A stretch of 64,000 bases of DNA from Streptantibioticus ferralitis (GTDB taxonomy: Bacteria; Actinomycetota; Actinomycetes; Streptomycetales; Streptomycetaceae), in assembly GCF_029223525.1 (NCBI RefSeq), contig NZ_JARHTQ010000030.1:23110-87109 (forward strand), in the 5' to 3' direction. Shown in pieces: positions 53,150 to 63,043 of this stretch. The stretch's first letter is position 1, and each line of letters starts with the position of its first letter. The position numbers and the translations under genes are program-made. Below the pieces are notes generated by a model. It saw only the letters and a program-made list of their open reading frames with translations, had not been told where the DNA came from and made no database searches.

Positions 53150-54535
53150 TCAGGCTGGACCCGCCGGTTCTTCCGGCACCAGCGGCAGCGGCTCGGCAGG
53201 CTCCAGCAGCGGGTCGTCGACGGCGAAGGTGCGTACCCGGCCCGGCTCCCCGCCCGGCACCTCGAAGCGCACGGTGACCCGACCGACCCCGCTGCCCTGC
53301 ACCCATCCAGGGCCGTACTCGGCGTGCGTGACGTCCTGGCCGGGTCTCCAGCGTTGCGAGACGGGCTCAGGAGCGGGTTCCTGGCGGACGGGGGCGTTGT
53401 CACCGGAGTCGAGCTCACCGCGGCCCTCCTCCTGGACCTGCGCGAAGAGATCCTCCTGGGTGAAGTCCGCGAGACCGGCCACCCCGACGCCCAACAGTCG
53501 CACCCCTCCGGTGGTGTCCACCGCCTCGATCAACCGCCCGGCGGTCTCCCTGACCACCACCGGGTCGTCGGTGGGCGCGCGCAGCGTCTCCGAGCGCGTG
53601 AGCGTGGTGAAGTCATAGCGGCGCACCTTGAGCACGACCGTACGGCCGGAGCGCCCCGCCGAGCGCAGCCGCTGCACGCAGCGGTCCGCCAACCGCCCCA
53701 CCTCGGCCCGTACCCGAGCCCGGTCGGTGAGGTCGACATCGAAGGTGTCCTCCACGGAAATCGACTTCACATCGCGGTCGGCCACCACCGGCCGGTCGTC
53801 CCGACCGGTGGCCATGGCGAACAGCGACGCGCCGTGCGCCTTGCCGAGCAGCCGTATCAGCTCGGCCTCGCCCGCCTCGGCCACCTCGGCGACCGTGGTG
53901 ATCCCGGCGCGCCGCAGGTGCTCGGCGGTCGCCGGACCGACGCCCCACAGCGTCCGCACGGTCTTCGGTCCGAGGAAGTCCGCTTCCGTACCCGGCTCGA
54001 TCACCACCAGGCCGTTGGGCTTGGCCGCATCCGATCCGATCTTTGCCAGCAGTTTGGAGCCCGCCAGCCCGACCGAGGCCGTCAGCCCGGTGGCCGCCGC
54101 TATGTCCGCCCGCAGCCGCTCGCCCACCTCCCGTACACCCGCCAGCAACTCGGGCTCCGGCAGGGCGCGCAGCCGCTCCCCGCACTCGCCCGCGTTCAGG
54201 TCGACGAAGGCCTCGTCCAGGCTGAGCGGCTCCACCAGCGGCGACAACTCGTGCAGCAGGGCCATGACGGTGTCACTCACTTGGCGGTACAGCCCGAATC
54301 TGGGTGTCAGATAGGCGGCGTTGGGACACAGCCGTCTCGCCTGCGCCATCGCCATCGCGGAATGCACCCCGTACACCCGTGCTTCGTACGAGGCCGTGGA
54401 GACCACTCCGCGCGGCCCGAGACCGCCGACCACCACCGGCTTTCCGCGCAGGCTCGGCTTGGCTGCCTGCTCCACCGCGGCGAAGAAGGCATCCATGTCG
54501 AGATGCAGGATCGTCGGTGTGTTCCTCACAGCCAC
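53150..54535 (-). CDS. dinB: DNA polymerase IV (Y-family) with C-terminal extension
   Basis: 461 residues. Palm/fingers motifs ILHLDMDAFFAAVEQ and SLDEAFVDL supply the catalytic acidic residues; SYEARVYGVHSAM and the HhH region GVGPATAEHLRRAGI follow; the little-finger domain ends at ~350. The last ~90 residues include WRPGQDVTHAEYGPGWVQGSGVGRVTVRFE, resembling the Tudor-like C-terminal element of UvrD/PcrA helicases, which binds RNA polymerase or partners. GTG 54535 or 54529 may be the start; no good Shine-Dalgarno sequence is visible. Confidence 0.92.
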   Translation of the reverse strand: MAVRNTPTILHLDMDAFFAAVEQAAKPSLRGKPVVVGGLGPRGVVSTASYEARVYGVHSAMAMAQARRLCPNAAYLTPRFGLYRQVSDTVMALLHELSPLVEPLSLDEAFVDLNAGECGERLRALPEPELLAGVREVGERLRADIAAATGLTASVGLAGSKLLAKIGSDAAKPNGLVVIEPGTEADFLGPKTVRTLWGVGPATAEHLRRAGITTVAEVAEAGEAELIRLLGKAHGASLFAMATGRDDRPVVADRDVKSISVEDTFDVDLTDRARVRAEVGRLADRCVQRLRSAGRSGRTVVLKVRRYDFTTLTRSETLRAPTDDPVVVRETAGRLIEAVDTTGGVRLLGVGVAGLADFTQEDLFAQVQEEGRGELDSGDNAPVRQEPAPEPVSQRWRPGQDVTHAEYGPGWVQGSGVGRVTVRFEVPGGEPGRVRTFAVDDPLLEPAEPLPLVPEEPAGPA

Positions 54536-54623
54536 TGATGCTGCCGTATGGCACCGACAACTTCCGTACAGGTGTACGGCAGACGGTGCGCGCGTCGCGC
54601 CGCGGCTGGGGTGCGGGCGGCGG

Positions 54624-55232
54624 TCAGCCCGCGCGGTGGCGGCGCCTGGCCAGTTCGTCCGCGGGGTTACGGCCGATCAGGGTCTCGCCGGTGTCCACCC
54701 GCTCCCCGTGCAGCTGGGCGAGGCTTTCCTCCACGTCCCGCCAGACCACGCCCACCGCGATGCCGAAGACCCCCTGGCCGCCCTGCAGCAGGCTCACCAC
54801 CTCGTCGGGCGAGGTGCACTCGTAGACCGTCGCCCCGTCGCACATCAGGGTCGTACGGACCGCATCGGCCTCGGCCCAGGTGCTCAGATACCGCACCGCG
54901 GTGCGGATGTTCTGCAGCGCGACGCCGGTGTCCAACAACCGCTTGACGATTTTGAGGACAACGACGTCACGGAAGCTGTAAAGTCGCTGGGTTCCGGACC
55001 CGTACGCGGGCCGGATGCTCGGCTCGACCAGGCCGGTGCGGGCCCAGTAGTCCAACTGCCGATAGGTGATCCCCGCCGCCGCGCAGGCCGTCGGACCCCG
55101 ATAGCCGACAGTCTCGGTCTCGCGCTCCGCCCCCGTACCACCCTCGTCCACCGCGCGGTGTGAGGTGCGGGACACGGTCCCGCGGACCGGAAACGCACCG
55201 CCTGCGGCCGCCCCGTCGCCGGTGCTTCTCAC
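54624..55232 (-). CDS. MerR-family regulator (conserved actinobacterial, second MerR of the garA block)
   Basis: 202 residues. A MerR helix-turn-helix lies at ~45-115 (GYRGPTACAAAGITYRQLDYWARTGLV in outline, with RLYSFRDVVVLKIVKRLL), and a C-terminal domain of unknown ligand follows. GTG 55232 has GGAGG 5 bases upstream. Position after the bifunctional nuclease matches the gene order of mycobacteria (Rv1830-like). Its targets are not known from sequence. Confidence 0.9.
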   Translation of the reverse strand: MRSTGDGAAAGGAFPVRGTVSRTSHRAVDEGGTGAERETETVGYRGPTACAAAGITYRQLDYWARTGLVEPSIRPAYGSGTQRLYSFRDVVVLKIVKRLLDTGVALQNIRTAVRYLSTWAEADAVRTTLMCDGATVYECTSPDEVVSLLQGGQGVFGIAVGVVWRDVEESLAQLHGERVDTGETLIGRNPADELARRRHRAG

Positions 55233-55471
55233 GCCGACCTCCGTCCCTTCACATCCTGGAGCACACAGGCAAGCGGCCCTGCCCGCCACCGGATGTGCGG
55301 GGGACACGGCACAGCACCTTCCAGGACTTTCCCACTCGACGGTAGGGAGTCACCTGGAGTGCGTCAACGATCGCCACACTCGGCACGCCGAGTGATTTCC
55401 ACCCCAAGAGTGGTTTCGCGTGCCCTCTCCACGGGAAAGGCTAGCCGAATGCCCTGGAGGGCCCGGGCTGG

Positions 55472-55945
55472 TCACTGGTTGCTGGTACCGAAGTCCTCGG
55501 GCGAGATCTGATCGAGGAACTCGCGGAACTTCTCGACCTCGTCCTCCTGCTCGTCGGGGATGGCGATCCCCGCGTCATCCAGGACACCGTCGCTGCCGAA
55601 GATCGGCGTTCCGGTGCGCAGCGCCAGCGCTATGGCGTCGGACGGTCGCGCACTCACCTCGACACCGCTGGCGAACACCAGCTCCGCATAGAACACGCCC
55701 TCCCGCAGATCCGTGATCCGCACCTCGGTCAGCTGCTGGCCGACCGCGTCGAGGACGTCTTTGAACAGGTCGTGGGTCAGCGGGCGCGCGGGCGTCATGC
55801 CCTGCTGGGCGAAGGCGATCGCGGTCGCCTCCCCCGGTCCGATCCAGATGGGGAGGTACCGATCGCCGCCCACTTCGCGCAGCAGCACGATCGGTTGGTT
55901 GGAGGGCATTTCCACCCGGACACCCACGACGTCGAGCTCATTCAC
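55472..55945 (-). CDS. Bifunctional nuclease (DUF151) family protein
   Basis: 157 residues: VVLLREVGGDRYLPIWIGPGEATAIAF and ARPSDAIALALRTGTPIF are diagnostic of the BFN domain; an acidic UVR-like tail follows (DEQEDEVEKFREFLDQI). GTG 55945 has no Shine-Dalgarno sequence, but a TAGGGT -10 box ends 6 bases before it, so the message is probably leaderless. Part of the garA-ftsR-bfn-merR block. Confidence 0.92.
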   Translation of the reverse strand: MNELDVVGVRVEMPSNQPIVLLREVGGDRYLPIWIGPGEATAIAFAQQGMTPARPLTHDLFKDVLDAVGQQLTEVRITDLREGVFYAELVFASGVEVSARPSDAIALALRTGTPIFGSDGVLDDAGIAIPDEQEDEVEKFREFLDQISPEDFGTSNQ

Positions 55946-55951
55946 ACAGCA

Positions 55952-55957
55952 ACCCTA
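55952..55957 (-). promoter_or_regulatory. -10 box giving a leaderless bfn transcript
   Basis: Minus strand TAGGGT followed by six bases and then the GTG start codon, the spacing expected when transcription starts at the start codon. No clear -35. Confidence 0.55.
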
Positions 55958-56093
55958 GGCCGTTACCGAAGACTTTGGGTAGTCGGGCATTCCACCCCTC
56001 GATACGTGGTGCGAACCCGCTGGCCGAGACATTTCGGCGGTCACCAGGGCATTCACGGTTACCGACGAGTCAGCTAACCGCCTGACATTTCGG

Positions 56094-56831
56094 TCAGATC
56101 TGCCGGACCCGCAGCGCCGACTGGACGAGCGCGGCGTGCAACCGCACCGACAGCGCGGCCAGCTCCCGCGCCGTCGCCTCGGCATGTGCCCTGGTCTGCG
56201 GGTTCCTGTGCCGGCGCAAAGGTGCGACGACCTGCTCCACCAGGCCCACATCCCGCTCGGCGGCGGCCTTCACGGCGCGCAGATGACGCGGTTCGAGACC
56301 ATAGTTGCCCAGGTCGCGGATGAGCTTGGCGATGGTGACGGCTTCGGCGTCGTACCCTCCGTCGGCGTCCGGCTCGATCAGGCCGTAGGACTCCCACCCG
56401 CCGAGCGCCTCCTCGCCGACGCCAGAAGCGGCCAGCAGCTCCTCCCGGCCGATCCGCAGCCCTGGACCAGGCTGCTGCTCCATACCGGCGTCCAGCAGAT
56501 CGACCGGCTCGGCCGGGCCAGGCAGGGTGACCTGCTCCCCCGCGTCCAGCGCGTCGAGGTACTCCCTGATCACCTTCAGCGGCAGGTAGTGATCACGCTG
56601 CAGCCGCAGTACCTGGCTCAACCGCTCCACATCGCGCAGCCCGAACTTCCGGTACCCGGATGGAGTCCGCTGCGGCTCCACCAAGCCCTCCGCTTCCAGG
56701 AAGCGGATCTTGGAGATGGTGACCTCGGGAAACTCATCACGCAGCAGCGCGAGCACCGCACCGATGCTCATCAGCCGCCCGTCCGTGGTGGCGGTGCCGC
56801 CTCCGGCACCGCCCGCCGGTGTACGAAGCAT
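56094..56831 (-). CDS. ftsR: MerR-family regulator, FtsR-like
   Basis: 245 residues. MerR DNA-binding domain ~18-90 (SIGAVLALLRDEFPEVTISKIRFLEAEGLV and TPSGYRKFGLRDVERLSQVL in outline), then a second HTH-like module (~125-235). It matches the conserved actinobacterial regulator next to garA that in Corynebacterium activates ftsZ (FtsR). ATG 56831 has AGGGGAAGG upstream. 25 bases from the garA-like gene. Confidence 0.88.
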   Translation of the reverse strand: MLRTPAGGAGGGTATTDGRLMSIGAVLALLRDEFPEVTISKIRFLEAEGLVEPQRTPSGYRKFGLRDVERLSQVLRLQRDHYLPLKVIREYLDALDAGEQVTLPGPAEPVDLLDAGMEQQPGPGLRIGREELLAASGVGEEALGGWESYGLIEPDADGGYDAEAVTIAKLIRDLGNYGLEPRHLRAVKAAAERDVGLVEQVVAPLRRHRNPQTRAHAEATARELAALSVRLHAALVQSALRVRQI

Positions 56832-56856
56832 GAACCTTCCCCTGCGGGTGTGCGGG

Positions 56857-57705
56857 TCAGTAGCTCCGCTGGCTCGTGTAGAAGACCAGCCGGTACTTGC
56901 CGATCTGCACTTCGTCTCCGTTGTTCAGCCCAACGGATTCGATGGGCTCACGGTTCACGTACGTGCCGTTGAGGCTGCCCACATCGGCCACGCTGAACCC
57001 GCCGTCGGGCGACCTGCGGAACTCGACATGCCGCCGGGAGACGGTCACGTCGTCCAGGAAGATGTCGCTCTGCGGATGCCGCCCCGCCGTGGTGATCTCG
57101 CTGTCCAGCAGGAACCGACTACCCGAGTTCGGGCCGCGCTTCACCACCAGGAGAGCCGACCCCGGAGGCAGGGCTTCCACCGCGGCCTGCGCCTCGGGAG
57201 TCAGCCACGGCAACGCCGTCTGACCGGTCACCTCGGCCTCGTAGGCCTCCAGGCCCGAGATGGAGATGGTGGAGGTCGTCTCCGAGGAGCGCTCCGCGGA
57301 CACACCACCGCGCAGCGGCGCGCCGCAGTTGGAGCAGAAGCGGCTCGCCTCCGCATTCTGGTGTCCACACCTCGTACACACCGGCAAGGACGCCATGGGC
57401 TGAGCCTCCTGCCGCGGCTGGCCCGCGGGAACGTTCGACGCATACGGGTCGGAGGAAAACCCTCCACCCATACCTGAGGTCGATGGTTCCTGGAAACCTA
57501 TGCGGCCCGACGCGGCAGGGTCAACAGATACCGGGCCATGGCCGCCCGAAATGTCGCCACCCGGAGCAACCGACTCGTCCCTGAAGAGCGGACGTTCCTG
57601 GCCCGCTCCTTCACCCTGCGCCTGGCGGGGCGCCCGGTGACGCGCCGTAGCCGGGTCACCCGCCTGCCGTGCGCGCCTGCCGAACAACTTCTCAAACAAC
57701 TTCAC
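56857..57705 (-). CDS. garA: FHA-domain protein with zinc ribbon (GarA/OdhI-like)
   Basis: 282 residues. An N-terminal zinc ribbon (CTRCGHQ...RFCSNCGAPL, ~110-130), then the phospho-acceptor motif SETTST, an LPPGSALLVVKRGPNSGSRFLL lead-in, and the FHA domain with GRHPQSDIFLDDVTVSRRHVEF and GSLNGTYVN. In mycobacteria and corynebacteria the ETT motif is phosphorylated by PknB/PknG and self-binds the FHA domain, controlling 2-oxoglutarate dehydrogenase and glutamate metabolism. GTG 57705 follows AAGGGGAA. Longer than mycobacterial GarA because of the N-terminal extension. Confidence 0.9.
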   Translation of the reverse strand: MKLFEKLFGRRARQAGDPATARHRAPRQAQGEGAGQERPLFRDESVAPGGDISGGHGPVSVDPAASGRIGFQEPSTSGMGGGFSSDPYASNVPAGQPRQEAQPMASLPVCTRCGHQNAEASRFCSNCGAPLRGGVSAERSSETTSTISISGLEAYEAEVTGQTALPWLTPEAQAAVEALPPGSALLVVKRGPNSGSRFLLDSEITTAGRHPQSDIFLDDVTVSRRHVEFRRSPDGGFSVADVGSLNGTYVNREPIESVGLNNGDEVQIGKYRLVFYTSQRSY

Positions 57706-57893
57706 GGGCGATTCCCCTTGAAAGAAACAGACCCGCCCGTGGGGCAGGACGAACCCTCGCAACACCGACCGGCCGTTCCGGTCATCCAGACAACGAACCA
57801 GGTCACTCCACAGTTTCCACCACGCACCGCCCCTTCGGTGCGTTGTCCCATCCCGCCGTCAATCCCTCCCCGGATGCGCTCCATGCCCCCGCC

Positions 57894-58976
57894 TCACTGG
57901 CCTGACGACCGAGCGTAGTCAGGCTGTTTCGCCGATCGCAAGGCGTCCACAACGATCTTCTGTGACGCTACAACGGACACCGTAGCCTGCTCCTTCTGCA
58001 AGGTCTGGACCACGCCGCCGGGGATGTTCAACGCCGGTTGCAGGTCAGGCGGATTGCCGACGACCTTGAACACATACGGTGGCGAGAGCTGGTGTCCGTC
58101 GACCGACACCCCGCCCCCGGCCTCCGTGAAGTATGTACCCGCCACGGCGCGTACATCGTTGACCTGGATGGCCTCCGCACCCGCGGCCCGCAGCTCCTGC
58201 AGCGTGTCCAGGAGCTCGTCCGCCGAGACGGCACCGCCCGAAGGGCGGATCGTCAGCGTGATCCCCGGCCCCTGGGCCGCCACCGTGCCCGCGAGCACGC
58301 CGAGTTGCTGCGCCTTCTGCTGGGTCTGCTTCTGAGCCTCGACGGCCTGGTTCGAGCTGTTCTGCAACTCGGTGCGCTGGTTGTCGAGGCCGCGCTTCTC
58401 GTCTTCCAGCCGCTGGGTCCTGGCGTCGAGTTCGGACAGGATCCGTACCAGGTCCTCCTGGCGGGCGCCGCGCAGCACACCGCTGTCGCTTGCGGTACGG
58501 ACCTGGATGGCCAGGCCGAGGCCCAGCGCGAACAGCAGCAGGGCGAAGATCAGTTGTGCCCGGGTGAAGCGCGGCGGCCACAGACCCTTCACCAGCCGTT
58601 GCGGGCCGGTCAGTTGCGCCGTGGGAGTCCGCGGTGCGGGGGCCTGGGGTGCGGGGGCCCGGGGTGCGGGCCGCGCCTCTCCCGCGTTCTCGTCCTCCTG
58701 CCGAGCCGCATCCTGCTGCGGAGACCTGGCATCCTGCAGTGGAGGCTCGGACTCGGGTTCCGTTTCTGTCTCCGTTTCTGTCTCCGCTTCGGGCTTCGGC
58801 TCCGGCTTGGGCTCCGGCTCCGGCTTCGGCTCCGGCTTGGGTTCCGCCTTGGGTTCCGCTTCCGGTTCTGGTTCCGGGTGGGCCTGCGGCTTCGGCGTGC
58901 CGTCGGACGCGGCCTCGGGAGGAAGCGGCTGGCGCTCCGGGCGTTCCTCCGGCTGCGAGGGCTCGTTGGTGCTCAT
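57894..58976 (-). CDS. DUF881 membrane protein with Pro-Glu repeat N-terminus
   Basis: 360 residues. Residues ~28-80 are a low-complexity acidic PE/KPEPE/ETE repeat, followed by an Ala/Pro linker, one transmembrane helix (~178-195), a coiled coil (~205-255) and the external DUF881 domain ([46 protein letters not shown]). ATG 58976 is chosen over 59084. Pairs with the upstream DUF881 protein around the small basic protein gene; the cluster is associated with the divisome/cell envelope in actinobacteria. Confidence 0.9.
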   Translation of the reverse strand: MSTNEPSQPEERPERQPLPPEAASDGTPKPQAHPEPEPEAEPKAEPKPEPKPEPEPKPEPKPEAETETETETEPESEPPLQDARSPQQDAARQEDENAGEARPAPRAPAPQAPAPRTPTAQLTGPQRLVKGLWPPRFTRAQLIFALLLFALGLGLAIQVRTASDSGVLRGARQEDLVRILSELDARTQRLEDEKRGLDNQRTELQNSSNQAVEAQKQTQQKAQQLGVLAGTVAAQGPGITLTIRPSGGAVSADELLDTLQELRAAGAEAIQVNDVRAVAGTYFTEAGGGVSVDGHQLSPPYVFKVVGNPPDLQPALNIPGGVVQTLQKEQATVSVVASQKIVVDALRSAKQPDYARSSGQ

Positions 58977-58983
58977 CGCCGCC

Positions 58984-59316
58984 TCACGCCCGGAAGACAT
59001 GGCGGCGGATGGCCGCCGCGTTGGAGAAGATACGGATGCCCAGCACAACGACGACACCCGTGGACAACTGGGCGCCAACGCCAAGTTTGTCGCCGAGGAA
59101 CACGATCAACGCGGCGACCACGACGTTCGAGAGGAACGACACCACGAAGACCTTGTCGTCGAAGATCCCGTCGAGCATCGCGCGCACCCCGCCGAACACC
59201 GCGTCCAGCGCCGCGACGACGGCAATCGGCAAGTAGGGCTCCACCGCCGCCGGCACAACGGGCCGTAGCACCAGCCCGACCACGACTCCGACGACGAGCC
59301 CCAATACGGCGATCAC
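58984..59316 (-). CDS. sbp: Small basic membrane protein (Sbp, DUF1290)
   Basis: 110 residues, three to four membrane segments: [63 protein letters not shown] and [25 protein letters not shown] in outline. GTG 59316 overlaps the upstream DUF881 stop by four bases. In Bacillus and actinobacteria sbp sits next to division genes. Confidence 0.92.
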   Translation of the reverse strand: MIAVLGLVVGVVVGLVLRPVVPAAVEPYLPIAVVAALDAVFGGVRAMLDGIFDDKVFVVSFLSNVVVAALIVFLGDKLGVGAQLSTGVVVVLGIRIFSNAAAIRRHVFRA

Positions 59317-60236
59317 TTATTGCCCTTCCCTGTGTCTGCGGCGCCCGACGGGCCACCGCCCGGAACCGGCATGGCGATACGTACCGCCACGCTCGGAGCA
59401 GCGGGCAACCGCACCTCGCGCTGGACCGAAATGCTTGAACGGATGCCGTAGTTCTGCTGCAACACATGCAGATACTGGCCGTCGGGACTGTCCTGGAAGG
59501 ACGTGCTCAGCCGCTGTCCGTCCCCGATCGCGAGCACGGTGTACGGGGGCACCAACGGCTTGTTGTCGACCAGTATCGCCGCGCCCGCGGCACGGATCGC
59601 CGACAGCGCCGTCAGCCGCTGCCCGTTGATCGAGACCGCCTCGGCACCGGACTGCCACAGGCCGTTGACCACCCGTTGCAGATCACGGTCACGGACCCGG
59701 CCGGTGTCCGAGAAACCACTGCTCTCCCGGGGAGCGGAACCGCTGCCGGTCGAGGCCTCCTTGGCGTCATCCACGACCAGTTGCACACCCGGTCCGGTAA
59801 CCGCCGTCGCCCCGGCGAGCAGACCCATGAGATCGGCGTCGTCCTCGCCGTGCCGCGGCAGTGCGTCACGCTGCTGTGCCTCGACCTGACCGCGCAGCGA
59901 GTCCACGTTCTTCTGCAGCTGGTCGGTGCCTCGGGTTTCGGTGCCGATGCGGTTGATCAGCTCCTGGCGCTCCTTGGCCAGGGTGGGCGCGGAGTACTGC
60001 GTCTGCGCGGCGCCGAGCGTCAGTACCACGGCGGCGACCACCAGGCCGACCGCGAACACCGCCCTGGCCCGCGTCGTACGCGGCAGCCGGGAACGCCCGG
60101 TCTCTCCCCGGCGCGCCGTCGCCTCCGCGTACCCGTCGTCCAGGCTGTGCTCCATGATGTTGGTCAGCAGCGACATGGAAGCATCGCGGCGCGGTGGCGG
60201 CGTCGACGTGCTCCGAACGGGGGGCTGCTGCGGCAT
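59313..60236 (-). CDS. DUF881 membrane protein
   Basis: 307 residues: cytosolic N-terminus (~1-60), one transmembrane helix (AVFAVGLVVAAVVLTLGAA), coiled coil (KERQELINRIGTETRG...QRD) and external DUF881 domain (GPGVQLVVDDAKE, LWQSGAEAVSINGQRLTALSAIRAAG, PPYTVLAIGD). ATG 60236 is used; ATG 60245 or a downstream ATG (MSLLTN) are alternatives. First gene of the DUF881-sbp-DUF881 unit. Confidence 0.9.
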   Translation of the reverse strand: MPQQPPVRSTSTPPPRRDASMSLLTNIMEHSLDDGYAEATARRGETGRSRLPRTTRARAVFAVGLVVAAVVLTLGAAQTQYSAPTLAKERQELINRIGTETRGTDQLQKNVDSLRGQVEAQQRDALPRHGEDDADLMGLLAGATAVTGPGVQLVVDDAKEASTGSGSAPRESSGFSDTGRVRDRDLQRVVNGLWQSGAEAVSINGQRLTALSAIRAAGAAILVDNKPLVPPYTVLAIGDGQRLSTSFQDSPDGQYLHVLQQNYGIRSSISVQREVRLPAAPSVAVRIAMPVPGGGPSGAADTGKGNK

Positions 60237-60410
60237 GCCGCACATCGTCGCACGTTGGCCGGACAGTTCTCGAACGGCCCCCGTAGGACGCGCCGTTCGA
60301 CGCCACGTCAACCGGGGAGTACACACGTGCGGCGACGGACCGCACACGTACAGCACGCGGTGCCGCCCCATCGGCTCTCCGTGGGGCGGCGCCGCGTGAT
60401 ACGGCTGAGG

Positions 60411-62906
60411 TCAGTGCCCCGCGCTCTCCACGACGGCGGACCATTCGTCGAGCAGCGCCTGGGCGGAGGCGTCATCCGGTCCTTCCGCCCACAGCCTGGT
60501 CACGGCCTCCGCGGGGTCGGGCAGCACCAGCACCCAGCGTCCGTCCGGCTCGACCACCCGCACACCGTCGGTGGTGTCGACAAAGCGGTCCCCCGCCTCC
60601 TCCACCACGCGCCGCATCACCATGCCCTTGACCGCCCACGGAGTGGCCAGATCCCGCTTGAGCACATGCGCGCGCGGAATGCGCGCGTCGATCTGGCTGA
60701 GGGTGAGCTGGGTACGGGCGACCAGGCCGACCAGCCGTACGAAGGCGGCCGCGCCGTCGAAGACGCTGCTGAACTCCGGGATGATCAGACCCCCGCGTCC
60801 GTCACCGCCGAAGATCGTCGACTCCATCCGGCAGACCCGGGTCAGATCGTCAGGCGAGGTGGTGGTCCACTCCACCTGAGTGCCGTGGTACGCGGCGACC
60901 TGCTCGGCGATCCGGGTGGTGGTCACGGGCAGCGCCACCCGACCACTGCGGCGCTCCGCCGCGACGAGGTCCAGCATGACCAGCAGCGCGCGGTCGTCCT
61001 CAACGATCCGGCCCCGCTCATCGACCAGCGAAATCCGCTCTCCTACCGGGTCGAAGCGCACACCGAAGGCAGCTCGGGCCGATGCCACGATCTCGCCGAG
61101 CCGGACCAGTCCCGAGCGGCGTTCGTCCGCGGTCTCGGTCGGCCGGGCCTCGTCCAGTCCGGGATTGATGGTCAGGGCGTCCACGCCGAGACGGCCGAGC
61201 AGGTTGGGCAGCACGATTCCGGCACTGCCGTGCGCGGCGTCCACCACGACCTTCAGGCCCGACTCCCGGACCGCGGTGGTGTCCACCGCCCTGAGCAGCG
61301 CGCCGGTGTACGAGTCGAAGACGCTGGACGGGAACGTCAGGTCGCCGATCTCACCCGGGAACGCCCGACGGTACTCCTGGCGGGCGAACACCCGGTCCAG
61401 CTTGCGCTGCCCGGCCTGTGACAGGTCCGCACCGCGCTCGTCGAAGAACATGATGTCCACCGAGTCCGGCACGCCGGGCGTGGTGCGGATCATCACCCCG
61501 CCGGCGCTGCCTCGCGCGGTCTGCTGGCGGGCCACCGGCATCGGCACGTTCTCCAGGTCGCGTACGTCGATGGCGCTGGCCTGCAACGCGGAGATGACGG
61601 CACGTTTCAGCGCGCGTGCACCACGGGAGTGGTCACGCGCGGTGGTGACCGTGGAGCCCTTCTTCAGGGTCGTCGCGTAGGCACCCGCCAGCCGCACCGC
61701 GAGCTCCGGGGTGATTTCCACGTTCAGGATCCCGGAGACACCGCGGGCGCCGAACAGGTGCGCCTGCCCGCGGGACTCCCAGATGACGGACGTGTTGACG
61801 AACGCGCCCGCCTCGATGGTCTTGAACGGGTACACCCGCACATTGCCCGCGATGATCGACTCCTCGCCGATCAGGCATTCGTCACCGATCACCGCTCCGT
61901 CATCGATGCGCGCCGCGCGCATCACATCGGTGTTCTTGCCGATGACACAGCCGCGCAAATTGGTCTGCGGGCCGATGTACACGTTGTCGTGCACAACCGC
62001 TTTGTGCAGGAAGGCGCCGGTCTTGACCACGACATTCGAGCCGATGACCGTGTGCTCGCGAATCTCAGCGCCCGCCTCCACCTTCGCGTAGTCGCCGATG
62101 TAAAGCGGACCGCGCAGTACCGCGTCGGGGTGCACCTCGGCGCCTTCCGCGGCCCACACTCCGGGAGAGATCTCGAACCCTTCGATCTCGACGTCGACCC
62201 GGCCTTCCAGTACGTCGGCCTGGGCCTTGATGTAGCTCTCGTGGGTGCCGACGTCCTCCCAATAGCCCTCGGCGATGAAGCCGTAAATCGGCTTGCCTTC
62301 CTTCATCAGCTGCGGGAACACATCCCCAGACCAATCGACCGAAACGTCCGGCTCGACGTAGTCGAACACCTCCGGTTCCATGACGTAGATGCCGGTGTTG
62401 ACGGTGTCCGAGAAGACCTGCCCCCAGGTCGGCTTCTCCAGGAAGCGCTCGACCTTGCCTTCCTCGTCAACAATCGTGATGCCGAATTCCAGCGGATTCG
62501 GCACCCGGGTGAGGCACACCGTGACCAGCGCACCCTTTTCCCGGTGAAAGTTGATGAGTTCGGTGAGGTCGAAATCGGTCAGGGCATCTCCGGAGATGAC
62601 GAGGAACGCATCGTCCTTCAGCGCTTCCTCTGCGTTCTTGACACTCCCCGCGGTGCCGAGTGGCTTCTCCTCGTGGGCATAGGTGAGGTCCATGCCGAGT
62701 TCCTCGCCGTCGCCGAAGTAGTTCTTGACCAGCGAAGCAAGGAACTGCACGGTCACCACGGTCTCGTTCAAACCGTGCCGCTTGAGCAGCCGCAGCACAT
62801 GCTCCATGATCGGCCGGTTGACCACCGGCAGGAGCGGCTTGGGCATGCTTGAGGTCATCGGGCGAAGGCGCGTGCCTTCACCACCGGCCATCACGACGGC
62901 CTTCAT
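60411..62906 (-). CDS. Mannose-1-phosphate guanylyltransferase-like protein fused to a degenerate phosphohexomutase domain
   Basis: 831 residues. Residues 1-~235 are a nucleotidyltransferase with [20 protein letters not shown] (signature and Lys), [13 protein letters not shown] and [10 protein letters not shown]; ~250-370 are left-handed beta-helix repeats; ~380-831 have the alpha-D-phosphohexomutase fold. In the mutase part the phosphoserine loop TASHNP reads RTTPGVP, the metal loop DGDxDR reads DPVGER, the sugar loop GExSGH reads GGDGRGG and the C-terminal phosphate loop is lost. It probably makes GDP-mannose (or another NDP-sugar) with a non-catalytic mutase module acting structurally or as a sensor. 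Gene order with pgsA is conserved. Confidence 0.9.
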   Translation of the reverse strand: MKAVVMAGGEGTRLRPMTSSMPKPLLPVVNRPIMEHVLRLLKRHGLNETVVTVQFLASLVKNYFGDGEELGMDLTYAHEEKPLGTAGSVKNAEEALKDDAFLVISGDALTDFDLTELINFHREKGALVTVCLTRVPNPLEFGITIVDEEGKVERFLEKPTWGQVFSDTVNTGIYVMEPEVFDYVEPDVSVDWSGDVFPQLMKEGKPIYGFIAEGYWEDVGTHESYIKAQADVLEGRVDVEIEGFEISPGVWAAEGAEVHPDAVLRGPLYIGDYAKVEAGAEIREHTVIGSNVVVKTGAFLHKAVVHDNVYIGPQTNLRGCVIGKNTDVMRAARIDDGAVIGDECLIGEESIIAGNVRVYPFKTIEAGAFVNTSVIWESRGQAHLFGARGVSGILNVEITPELAVRLAGAYATTLKKGSTVTTARDHSRGARALKRAVISALQASAIDVRDLENVPMPVARQQTARGSAGGVMIRTTPGVPDSVDIMFFDERGADLSQAGQRKLDRVFARQEYRRAFPGEIGDLTFPSSVFDSYTGALLRAVDTTAVRESGLKVVVDAAHGSAGIVLPNLLGRLGVDALTINPGLDEARPTETADERRSGLVRLGEIVASARAAFGVRFDPVGERISLVDERGRIVEDDRALLVMLDLVAAERRSGRVALPVTTTRIAEQVAAYHGTQVEWTTTSPDDLTRVCRMESTIFGGDGRGGLIIPEFSSVFDGAAAFVRLVGLVARTQLTLSQIDARIPRAHVLKRDLATPWAVKGMVMRRVVEEAGDRFVDTTDGVRVVEPDGRWVLVLPDPAEAVTRLWAEGPDDASAQALLDEWSAVVESAGH

Positions 62907-63043
62907 GTCGGAAGCGTCCTCCTCGAAGAGACGGCGTTCTCACCGACTTCACCCGTCCAGATGGCCCGTGGATCCAGCGCAGATCCGTCGTCGATCCCGC
63001 TCTTGGGCACCCGGCCTCGTGTGCGCCTGCCAGGTACGCGGGC

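Noticed and set aside
58038..59438. Plus-strand frame with Leu-Arg-Phe repeats
   Set aside because: Antisense image of the Pro-Glu repeat of the DUF881 protein.
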